Assembly (NCBI GenBank): GCA_018398585.1 | Contig: JAGTTD010000006.1 | Coordinates: 1,252,501-1,316,500, forward strand | DNA: 64,000 bases | Source: Simmondsia chinensis | Lineage: Eukaryota; Streptophyta; Magnoliopsida; Caryophyllales; Simmondsiaceae | Direction of reading: 5' to 3' | In this document: positions 56,184 to 64,000 of the stretch, in pieces | How the letters are laid out: every line of letters starts with the position of its first letter | How positions within the stretch are numbered: position 1 is the first letter of the stretch | Program-made: the position numbers and the translations under genes | The notes under the pieces: model-generated | Database searches by the model: none | Told to the model about the DNA's origin: nothing | Seen by the model: the letters and a program-made list of their open reading frames with translations, nothing else

Positions 56184-57116
56184 TCACATTTTGATTTTTT
56201 TACCAAATTAGCACTATTTTGAAAAATATTTACCAAATAGCATAGTTTGAAAAATAATTACCGAACTAGCACATTTTATTGTAGGAACATCAAGAAACGC
56301 CGTCGGAAATGGTGTTTCAAAGGCGGACGGCGTACGGATGCCGTCCACAATGGCGGCCGAAAGGGGACTCCTTACACCGGAACCCAATTCCCATCAAGCA
56401 AAGCCGGTACCTCCGTCGCATTAGGGTTCGGATACGCCGCTTCCAACTGATTCACCAACTCAAACACCTCTGCCCTCACGTCCAACGATGCCCGCAACCC
56501 AAAACCCGACTCGTAAACCGAATCCACCAAACACTTCTTCAATTCCCAATTACTCCCTCCTCCACCAATCTGGGCAGGCCCATTACCCGACCCGAACCCC
56601 TCTTCCCATTCGTCCTCGTCCTTGGGCGGGTCGGGGTCCGTGAATCTGGTGTAAGACGTCTCGGGTTCGGGCTCGGCTTTCTCACCCCACTCGTCGGAGA
56701 AGGAGACGGGGGTGGGGTCGATAGGGTCTGGGATTTCGGGGGAGAGAGAGGAGTGATGGATGAAGGAGTTAGGCCTGGAGGAGAGAGAGAGGGAGCGGGG
56801 GATGGCGCTGGAGAGGGAGGAGAGAGACGGTGGAGAGATGAAGAAGAGTGACATTGCTGTGGCGGAGGACGAGAGAGAAAACGAGGGTGAGAAACCTTTC
56901 GGACGCCGTTTATGACGGCGTTCGAAGGGCCTTCACTTTCGAACGCCGTCACGGACGGCGTCCGTACGCCGTCCGCCTTTTAAACACCATTTCCGATGGC
57001 GTTTCTTAACGTTGCTACAGTAAAAGATGATAATTTGGTAATTATTTTTCAAACTATGTTATTTTGGTAAATATTTTTCAAAATAGTGTCATTTTGGTAA
57101 AAAATTCTCACATTTT
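56184..57116. mobile_element. Pack-MULE (915 bp) carrying a captured fibrillin gene fragment
   Basis: The element spans 56193-57107. Its inverted terminal arms are about 160 bp with high similarity. The left one begins GATTTTTTTACCAAATTAGC and the right one, in reverse, GAATTTTTTACCAAAATGAC. Both continue with CTATTTTGAAAAATATTTAC, a TAGTTTGAAAAATAATTACC block, AGAAACGCC, GGAAATGGTGTTT and AAGGCGGACGGCGTACGGA. The perfect 9-bp TCACATTTT at 56184-56192 and 57108-57116 is the Mutator signature. There is no transposase. The core holds a gene fragment (next entry), which defines a Pack-MULE. GC-rich ACGCCGT hairpin words fill the inner edges of the arms. Confidence 0.9.
56372..56854 (-). pseudogene. 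captured first exon of a plastid fibrillin (PAP/FBN2-like) gene
   Basis: An open frame of 160 codons on the minus strand starts MSLFFISPPSLSSLSSAIPR, a Ser-rich stretch like a chloroplast transit peptide. It continues with SFSDEWGEKAEPEPE, FTDPDPPKDEDEWEE, an acidic Gly-rich linker, WELKKCLVDSVYESGFGLRA and RAEVFELVNQLEAAYPNPNA, then ALLDGNWVPV and a stop. These blocks match the N-terminal part of plastid-lipid-associated proteins of the PAP3/FBN2 type. The lipocalin-like remainder of the family is absent. The frame stops at GGTGTAAGG, which looks like the donor gene's own exon end and GT donor. A product would be a truncated transit peptide plus linker. Expression is unknown. Confidence 0.8.
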
Positions 57117-57311
57117 GCCTAAACTATGGCATAAGTGATCCTATTTATAAGCTTCTACAAATCATAATCCCGGAAGCTAACCCTGCTGACCCGAAGTGAT
57201 TTAGAAAGATTCTTTTGTATCGATGGTGATCAGTCATGGTATCCATAGCGTTGCTTCTTTTTTGGCCAAATCCTAATTTCGTTTTGATTTTTCTGGTCGT
57301 CGAGCCTGATC

Positions 57312-57474
57312 GATATATCCAGCCTTCCCCCTTAGGATACCTTGAAGGAAGACTGTTTTTGAGAACCTCCAACCTGAGAGGTGTTACACGAGGACTTTCC
57401 AGGAGATCACCCATCTTGGTACTACTCTTGCCCAAAAACGCTTAACTTCAGAGTTCTAATGGGATCCGATTCTT
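57312..57474 (-). mobile_element. 5S rRNA-derived SINE, copy D (best 5S 3' end)
   Basis: On the minus strand, GGATCCCATTAGAACTCTGA, AGTTAAGCGTTTTTGGGCAA and GAGTAGTACCAAGATGGG are followed by TGATCTCCTGGAAAGTCCTC and GTGTAACACC, reaching the true 3' end of 5S rRNA. A spacer with CTCAGGTTGGAGG and a CCTAAGGGGGAAGGCTG motif follows. The tail module after this is missing or too diverged. No target duplication was recognised. Confidence 0.75.
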
Positions 57475-57774
57475 GCGTGTCAATATCATCATTATGTGGC
57501 CCTTAATTTAATCCAGTCATAAATGTATGCATACCATCAGTCTCCAAACATAGCAGGTATGGTAGTAAGTGGTTCGGCTACTCAATCTTCAAGTTTAAGA
57601 TCTTAGTCTCAAGCTCGTCGCTTCCATCGCCAGTAGTAGTTGATGTTACTATGGAGAGAACAATTGCGTCTTTCTCACCATCGTAATAGAGAGACAACCT
57701 TCATGCTTTGCGTCTTTCTCACCTTTGATTTCTTTTGAGCCCAAGCCATGCTGAACCAGCTCACACAGCTCGTC
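57475..57774. other. intergenic DNA, no gene seen
   Basis: This is featureless sequence between the 5S-derived copy and a GAGCTCG-type repeat. Confidence 0.4.
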
Positions 57775-58130
57775 AAGATATGTCCAAGCCCCAAGCTCGT
57801 GAAGCTTGAGCTCGTAAGCTTATTAGCCTAAGTATATGCTCAATTGAGCCAAGTACGAGGCTTAATTGAGCTTAAATTTGAATGAACTTGTATTGTACTT
57901 AAATGAGTCTAAATATGTTGAATTTAATTTGGATCTTGCTAAGTTAGGTTCGATCTTAACTAATCCAAGCTGAGTTGTGCATACTACGACTCGAGTTCAA
58001 GGTTGAAGTTTTGGAGCTCGGAAAGTTTCAAGTTGAGCTTAAGCTGAGCTAAATGCCAATGAGCTAAACGGAGCCTTGATCCCAAGAAACTCGGCCTCAA
58101 TTCTTGTACACCCTAACCTCCTATTTGACA
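57775..58130. repeat. GAGCTCG-type hAT-like repeat, diverged
   Basis: It contains CCCCAAGCTCGTGAAGCTTG, GAGCTCGTAAGC and many TTGAGCYYAA words, and ends in CTTGTACACCCTAAC, the inverted family end. The left end is not defined and no 8-bp duplication is visible. Confidence 0.55.
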
Positions 58131-59465
58131 ATTTGATACAGAGCGGTAAAAGGCTAATAAAGGATAAACTGTTACTCCAATTCAACAAACCTCACATCAT
58201 CCCCGTCCCAATACCACATACCCGATTTTCTTTATCTTGAAATTATGGATTATTTTTTTTACCTATATTTTAATTATAACTCTCTTTATTCTTAAATATT
58301 TATCGGCTTGACAAACAAGTGTAACTAATTATGCCCTATTTACTTATTAAACTTATCCAATAAAGGATAGATTAACCGCCTGAGCTTATTATTTTTTTTA
58401 CATTAGTAACGTGGGAGTGGAAGAAATATCATTAGTGAAAATCGAATCCTGGCGAAGTCTTTAACCCTGGACTTTTCTCACCAGTAAGTTATGTCCATAA
58501 TGAACTAATCTTTTCGTCCTGCCTCTCCTTTTGCTTCTGCTTCACTTTTTCGATATACAATAGATGTCTCGTGCAGAGGAGATCTGATTTAACCTGTAGC
58601 AAATGGAAAACAAAATGAAAAAAAGAGTATTCCTGTTGTAAATATTGGATATTCTTCGGATACAATTTTTATGATCAATATCGGATATTATTAAATATTC
58701 TAGAAAATTAAAAATTATGTAAAGAACTTTTTTATACACATGTACATGTACTATAATATATATATCCCCACCTCCTCAATTCCTTCCCAGGTAAGCATTC
58801 TCACTGCCTCTTCAGTATATAAATATGCAAGAGTGCGTGCGGTGAAGAAAAAATGTAGCGAAAAATGAAGAGAAAGTGAGAATGAAATTGTGAAGAAGAG
58901 TGAAAGTAGGGAAAAATAAAAATTGAGATAATTATTTGAATAGAAGAAAAATTTCTCTGGTTCCTGAGTTCTGCAATAAAAAACTTGCTATTTTTCTCTA
59001 ATTGTATTTGAATTTGTATTTTTATTCTCTTATTTTTAAGTATAATACATAACTAGTTTTATAATAATTCCTTTATTTTTCCTTTTTTTTTTGTTGATAA
59101 CTCCATATATGAGTCTATGTAGTAAAATCTTAAATTGAAGTTGTGAGAGTAAAGAGATCAATTTATAAGTCCAGTGGATTACTCTACTTATTGTCAATTA
59201 ATTTTAGGATGAAACTTTACTTGAGCTGATAAATGGACCGTATATATTTCAACTTCGAGGGTCGAGATAAAGACTAAGTGAGATTTTAACATTTTTGCTC
59301 TATGTTTGCCATATTTGTGGTTGTAACTCATGCATCTTCACCCACACAAAACAAGAGTATTCCAGAACAAACCATACACTATACACTGCATATTCCTCCA
59401 AAACTTTATATTATATGCAAATTCATCGCTATTCAAATCCTTTCTTCTTCTCTCTCTTCGCATCC
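58131..59465. promoter_or_regulatory. psbY upstream region
   Basis: 58131-59140 is AT-rich and without a gene; a SINE-like pair of boxes on the minus strand near 58430-58500 is too weak to call. 59145-59275 is a dispersed repeat related to 49321-49440. TTATATTATA at 59406-59415, about 50 bases before the psbY start codon, is the best TATA candidate and implies a very short leader. The exact start is not established. Confidence 0.4.
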
Positions 59466-60601
59466 ATGGCAGCTGCTGCAGCAACATTAACAACCCCAAT
59501 TCTCTCTCCTAAACCCTCCATTTTCAATTTCAATTTCAACCCCCAAATCCCTATCCCTAACCCTAACCCTAAATTCTCTCTCAAATCGAACCCGCCGCCG
59601 GTCTCCGCCATCAGCGCCACTGTAACAGGCGGTGCTGCCATTCTATCATTCATATTCTCCTCCCCTCCGGCCATGGCGGCCAAGCAGATTGCGGAATCTA
59701 CGGCATCGGACAACCGCGGCTTGGCGATTCTATTGCCGGTGATTCCGGCGGTTGGGTGGGTGCTCTACAACATATTAGGTAAGCAGGGCTGACAAATCGG
59801 TCATGTTGTGTTCGTGTTTTTGTTATTCATCGGGTCCTAGAAATAGAGTCAACCCGAACTCGACCCGCTTATTAAGCGAGTTTAAAACTACGCAATCTAA
59901 TTATGAAACAGGTAAGCTGCGAATTATCCGTGACAATTTTCTCATTACATACTAATTTGGAACCCCAACCCAGTTGTTAAACGAGTGATTTGCGAATCAC
60001 CCATTTAATGGGTGGGTTACGTTTTTTTTTACATGTTAATTTATCAATTTATAAACATCAACGACCGATGTTAGGACGAAAATACGTGACATTTATATTA
60101 TCAAATTAACAAGACTAAAGATAGTTTAAAATATTTTATATGACAAAGACTATCAAATAGATAGTTAACATTATAAACGGGCAAATCAGTTTGACCAACC
60201 TAAACCTAAATTCAATCCAACTACCTAAACGGTTTAAAGGAGTCAATCCCAGTTCAACCCAGTTTCAAAAACCCGACCTATATCTACCATCTTCGTATTG
60301 TGTTATCATGTCGTGTCTGATTTTATCAACTCTAATATCAGGGCCGGCGCTGGGCCAAATTAACAGGATGAGGAGCGAGAAAGGGGTGGTTATTGGGCTT
60401 GGGCTGGGCCTCTGTGGGCTCAGTGCCGCAACGAGCGCGTATGCCGGTGAGATTGCCGTGATCGGAGAGGCGGCAGAAGCGGAAGGCGGTGCCAGTGGTG
60501 GCGGAAATAAGCTGTTGCTGGTGGCGTTTGTGGTGGCGGCGGTGTTCTTGGAGGTGCTTGTGTTTTCCACCACCATGAAATCTGAAGAGGGTAAAGAATA
60601 A
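59466..60601 (+). CDS. psbY: photosystem II PsbY polyprotein precursor (190 aa)
   Basis: Plant nuclear psbY encodes a precursor imported into chloroplasts and cut into two small single-span thylakoid proteins, PsbY-A1 and PsbY-A2. A PsbY subunit binds at the edge of photosystem II near cytochrome b559. Exons are 59466-59778 and 60342-60601 (573 nt); the join gives YNILGPALGQINRMRSEK, matching the family YNILQPALNQINKMR. Residues 1-50 are a Ser/Pro-rich transit peptide. Residues 54-70 are hydrophobic and end at an AMA cleavage-like site, followed by A1 with SDNRGLAILLPVIPAVGWVL. Residues 119-139 form a second signal ending SAYA. The A2 part (140-190) keeps a hydrophobic span (LLLVAFVVAAVFLEVLVF) but lacks the DNRG and W-V-L-Y-N-I-L-Q-P-A-L motif. 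Length equals the usual 189 or so. Confidence 0.9.
59785..60333. repeat. inverted-repeat element filling the psbY intron
   Basis: The psbY intron (59779-60341) is almost wholly occupied by an element. Its left side reads AGGGCTGACAAATCGGTC, ATGTTGTGTTCGTG; its right side, reversed, reads AGAGTTGATAAAATCAGACA, CGACATGATAACACAA. The arms are diverged but parallel, as in a known style of plant hAT MITE. Only six intron bases lie to its left and about eight to its right. CAGGGC occurs at 59784-59789 and 60339-60344. The true ends and duplication are uncertain. Confidence 0.5.
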
Positions 60602-62020
60602 TGGGTAACATTCATTTTGTAGTTAATATGTATTGAATTTGTGAATTTATATTTAGAAAATTATTAATTTATGTAAACTATTATGCAATCATAAAATTGT
60701 TTTATACTAAAGCCTCGTTTGGTTGCTGCAGGAATTGAATTCCCATGGGAAGTAACTTCCTATAAATTCAATTCCTGTATCAGCTTCCCGGGAAGTGGGT
60801 AAAAGATGTTTGGTTGTTAGGATGAGAAATAGAACTTCTTTAGAAAAGTTAGTTAAAAACAAATGAATTAGAACTTACTTAAGGGGGCTAGGTAAGTTAC
60901 TTTTTGCGTTTTCAAGGAATTAAAAATTGCTTAATAATTTATATTTTCCGCATTTTGCCAACTTCTTGCGAATCAAATAAGAGCCCAAATCTACAGTTTC
61001 AATGAATTAAGTAGTCATAAAATTGGCATGGTACTAATTTTAACTTGAAATGAACTAAAATTATCAGTTAGATACCATGAGGTCTACCAATTTATCACCC
61101 TTAAGTATACTGAGGTTTCAATATGTACAACATGGTAACTTAAAATTTAAATATTTCATCGCTTAGATTTCCAAAAGTTCTAAAATTTTATGAATTAAGT
61201 AACTTTTTTTTTTTTTTTTTTTTGAAATCTGATATATTTTCATAAATTTTTCAATAATCTATTAGTATCTTAATTAGAATTTGATATTTTTTTTTGCCAA
61301 AAATGTTAACATAATGCATAATTTTGGCAATATTTAGAAAGTTTACATTAACATTCGATGAATTTTTTATCATAATTTATTAAATTTTTGCTGAAACCAT
61401 TGTTATAGTTTACATATATTATCATAGTAATATATTACATCAACATTTTCTATGTTCATATTTTTACAAAAGTTTATCAACTTGAACATAGGGTACCTAA
61501 ATAATAAAATATTCAAACCTCATGGTACCTTATTGGATATATTAAAATATCAGGGTACTTAGGTGATAAATATTCAATTCTTAGGGTTCAAAGTGAAAAT
61601 TTCTCTAAAATGTATGTATACAATTTTTTCGGACTTATAGAGTTTGTTTAGTGGTAGCTATCCACTCTCCCTAGTTTCGATCAGGATAGTTTTAGGACTC
61701 AAAGCAAGTTCTGATTGAACGCTAGTTTTTATAACAGCCGTGTCTTAGTTAGCTTAAGCACATCTCAAATACCCTCGACTTTATGTCATAATATTAGCTA
61801 GTGTGTACATATAGGTTTACATGTATATGGAAGCCGTTATATCTCCAGCTATGTATGGTGATATGCATTAGAATCGTAGAAGCTTGAGTTAGGGGGCCTA
61901 AGGGACTGTTTGAGTTGCTTAGAGTCTTAACTGATCATGTACCTCACAATAACTTAGGGTAGAAGATAGACATATGGAAATATATGTACGTTTACATCGA
62001 TGTGATGAGATGGTAGCATA
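60602..62020. other. psbY 3' flank and AT-rich intergenic DNA
   Basis: No gene is seen. A MITE-like stretch starts near 60715 (CCTCGTTTGGTTGCTGCAGG) and may end near 60985 (AATCAAATAAGAGCCC). A 22-base T run lies at about 61203-61224. The remaining sequence is low-complexity AT-rich DNA. Confidence 0.4.
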
Positions 62021-62027
62021 CATGATA

Positions 62028-62180
62028 AGGTGTCAGCTAGCTCAACTGGTAAAGTTTCTAGATCGAATTCCGACTTCATCAAGGTTAGGGGGATTTATCG
62101 AGGATTTGGGGAGTCGGGACTTCTTACCGTTTGTGTTCTTATTTACGAGGGGTTGATCTAGGACACGAAATATGAGGGTA
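62028..62180 (+). repeat. tRNA-derived SINE head
   Basis: GGTGTCAGCTAGCTCAACTG, GTAAAG and, about 20 bases later, AGATCGAATTCC give A-box and B-box-like sequences in the order and approximate spacing of a tRNA-derived SINE. A body with GGGGGATTTATCGAGGATTT, GGGGAGTCGGGACTTCTTAC and GAGGGGTTGATCTAGGACAC follows. The right end and target duplication were not found. Confidence 0.5.
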
Positions 62181-62312
62181 TGCAGAGCAGACGAAGACCT
62201 CTTTACATGTAGGTCGAATGGCTTATTTATAGGTATTGGCGTCGAGTAGATTACGTGGAAGACATGTAAGATATATACTCGAACTAATGATGTACAAAGT
62301 GCCTTGTTCAAG

Positions 62313-62790
62313 CCTCCAGGTAGGGGTGTATTTGAGTCGAGGCGAGCCGAGCTCGAGCCTGGCAGGCTCGAGGCTCAGCTTGTTTGCATTAAGCTCGGCT
62401 CGAAGCTCGCCGAGCTCGAAAAGTTCAATCTCGAGCTCGGCTTGTGAAAAGCTCGGGCTCGGCTCGGCTCGATCTAAGCTTGGAAAGCTTGAATCAAGCT
62501 TGCAATATTTCGGCTCATTTAAGCTTAATCTAGACTCGTTTGGGCTCGTTTAAGCTCGGGCTCGCTCATTTAGGCTCAAATTTGGATTCGTGGGTGATAT
62601 TTAATCTAAAATATTATATTAAGAAAAGCTCGTTTAGGTTCGCGAGCTTACGAGCTCAAGCTTCACTAAGCTCGGGCTCGGCTTGATAAACTGAACGAGC
62701 CGGCTCGACTCGGCTCAAGCTCAAAGCGAGCCGAGCCTTTCAAGCTTTCCACGCGAGCCGGCTCTGCTCATTTACTCCCCTACCTTCAGG
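62313..62790. mobile_element. hAT-like GAGCTCG-rich element with 8-bp duplication
   Basis: The element (62321-62782, 462 bp) starts TAGGGGTGTATTTGAG and ends CTCATTTACTCCCCTA, inverted copies of each other. The interior is dense in CGAGCTCG and GGCTCG words. Flanks are CCTCCAGG (62313-62320) and CCTTCAGG (62783-62790), 7 of 8 matching. It is the best preserved member of the family and supports a hAT origin for all of them. Confidence 0.8.
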
Positions 62791-63213
62791 AACAACGAAA
62801 CCAGTTACTTGGGCTCCCCATTTGTTGAAAGTCTTTTGAAAATTAGTTGTAGTATCAGTTTACTTGTATTGCTATCACCACGTATTGTATTATATCCGTG
62901 CTTGTGTTTCGTGGGGGTTTTAAAAATGGACTCATATAGGTTGAACGTACGGTTAATCAATACCCGACTTGTCAAAAAATCTAACCAAATCCACCACTCT
63001 TCCAGCTAGTTCATGTTTCTCAACTCATAATCGACCTGTAATATAATCCATCGACTCGTATCCATCTCATAATCGAATACCCATGTTGTTGCAAAATTAA
63101 AACAACTGTAGTGCCATGTTAGCATTTTGACTCTAACTATAATTTAACTTGATTCCAAGTACCCAAAGAGCAAAATTTGTAAACATCGACGCTTTTCATT
63201 TTGTTGCACGTGC

Positions 63214-63777
63214 CTTACGGTTAGGAATGGCAATGGGGCGGGTACGGGTCTAAGTGGGGCGGGTAGTGGGTACGGGTTCGATGTACCCGCCCCGTACGGG
63301 TATGGGGTGGGTACGGGTATAGTTTTGTACCCGCCCCGCCCCGCCTTGCTCCATACCTGTCCCGCTTTACCTCATATCCGTCATACCCGCTTTATTTTGT
63401 ACATAATTAACCTTCAAATTAAAAAAAATACGTGTTTAAATTCAATAACTCTAATTGTTTATCAATGTTAAAAAAAAATATAATTGAGTTTTAAAAGTAG
63501 TATTAAATAACTAATATGATCCGGTATAGATAGTCGTTTTTTACGCACATTAAAGAGGGTACGGGGCGGGTAATGCATACCCGTTGGATACCTCCGGGTA
63601 ATGGAGCGGGTTCGGGTATGAGTTTGTACCCGCTGGGGCGGGTACGGGTATCCACTTCATACCCGTGGCGTGTAATGGGGCGGGTACGGGTATAGGATTT
63701 GGGTAGCGGGTATGGGTATGGAGGAGACACCCCCCGTACCCGCCCCGCCCCGCCCCATTGCCATCCCTACTTACGGT
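63214..63777. mobile_element. hAT MITE with GGGCGGGTACGGG arms (548 bp)
   Basis: The element (63222-63769) has the left end TAGGAATGGCAATGGGGCGG and the inverted right end CCCCATTGCCATCCCTA, extended by repeated CGGGTACGGGTA words on both arms. CTTACGGT is present on both sides (63214-63221 and 63770-63777), a perfect 8-bp duplication. Open frames on the minus strand here only reflect the repeat words. Confidence 0.9.
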
Positions 63778-64000
63778 ATCAAGATCCAACCCCCTCTACT
63801 TCCTACGACTGAAGTGAAGATGCATAATTTATCCTATTGATAAAGTGATGTCTTACACCATGACTTCGAGATAATAAAACAAAAGAACAATATCTGGACA
63901 ATTAGTTCAGTCCAATTCGGTTGTCCTATACCTTGTTTTATAGCAAAAAAAAAAGTCGAAGTATTTGAATAATAAATCCTCAAATCTTAAAATACGTAGG
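63778..64000. other. no feature seen at the window end
   Basis: This is AT-rich DNA after the hAT MITE with no recognised gene or repeat. Confidence 0.4.

Noticed and set aside
56309..56952. Other long frames over the Pack-MULE core (56309-56851 plus, 56539-56952 minus)
   Set aside because: They are shadows of the GC-rich fibrillin fragment; only the minus frame 56854-56372 matches a protein family.
63503..63789. Pro/Arg-rich frames at the right end
   Set aside because: They arise from CGGGTACGGGTA words of the hAT MITE arms.
1..64000. CRISPR array, operon or bacterial insert
   Set aside because: No regularly spaced identical repeats were seen and all genes have plant exon-intron structure.

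Overview
The window is nuclear DNA of a flowering plant, most likely a eudicot, and the species cannot be resolved from it. It carries long intron-rich genes, a nuclear gene for a chloroplast photosystem protein, AT-rich intergenic DNA and a dense load of plant-type transposons. I reconstruct three intact protein genes, all on the plus strand. (1) A 51-exon callose synthase of the CALS10/GSL8 type spans 6869-45232. Its coding length is 5703 nt, an exact multiple of three, giving 1900 residues with no interruption. (2) A four-MA3-domain translation regulator of the MRF/ECIP1 type spans 49934-54888 (727 residues) and has a non-coding leader exon and a leader intron upstream. (3) A two-exon psbY gene spans 59466-60601 (190 residues) and encodes a photosystem II PsbY polyprotein precursor.

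Region by region: 1-6300 is a repeat graveyard. It holds decayed LINE ORF1 and reverse-transcriptase pieces, SINEs, a complete 676-bp TRIM retrotransposon with target-site duplication, and inverted-repeat MITEs. 6300-6868 is the CALS10 leader, made of a triplicated unit of about 95 bp that carries upstream ORFs and ends exactly at the start codon. CALS10 intron 1 (7.3 kb) contains a hAT-like element and a degenerate 5.2-kb Ty1/copia element in opposite orientation. Later introns hold a 5S rRNA-derived SINE, a tandem duplication, a U6 snRNA retropseudogene, a 967-bp hAT element and a LINE 3' end. 45233-48850 is intergenic repeat DNA with another 5S-headed SINE and a Mutator-like inverted-repeat element ending just before the MRF promoter. 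Downstream of MRF lie a MITE, a 915-bp Pack-MULE carrying a captured fragment of a plastid fibrillin (PAP/FBN2-like) gene, and a further 5S-derived copy. After psbY come AT-rich DNA, a tRNA-like SINE head and two hAT elements with 8-bp duplications.

The three genes are not an operon and work in different places: callose synthesis at the cell plate and plasmodesmata, translational control in the cytosol, and photosystem II in the thylakoid. The most unusual content is mobile. One is a family of SINEs whose 5' part is 5S rRNA and whose 3' part is a TTG-tailed SINE body; three 5S-bearing copies have long target-site duplications, one of them a perfect 19 bp. The other is the Pack-MULE with an open captured exon ending at its apparent native splice donor.
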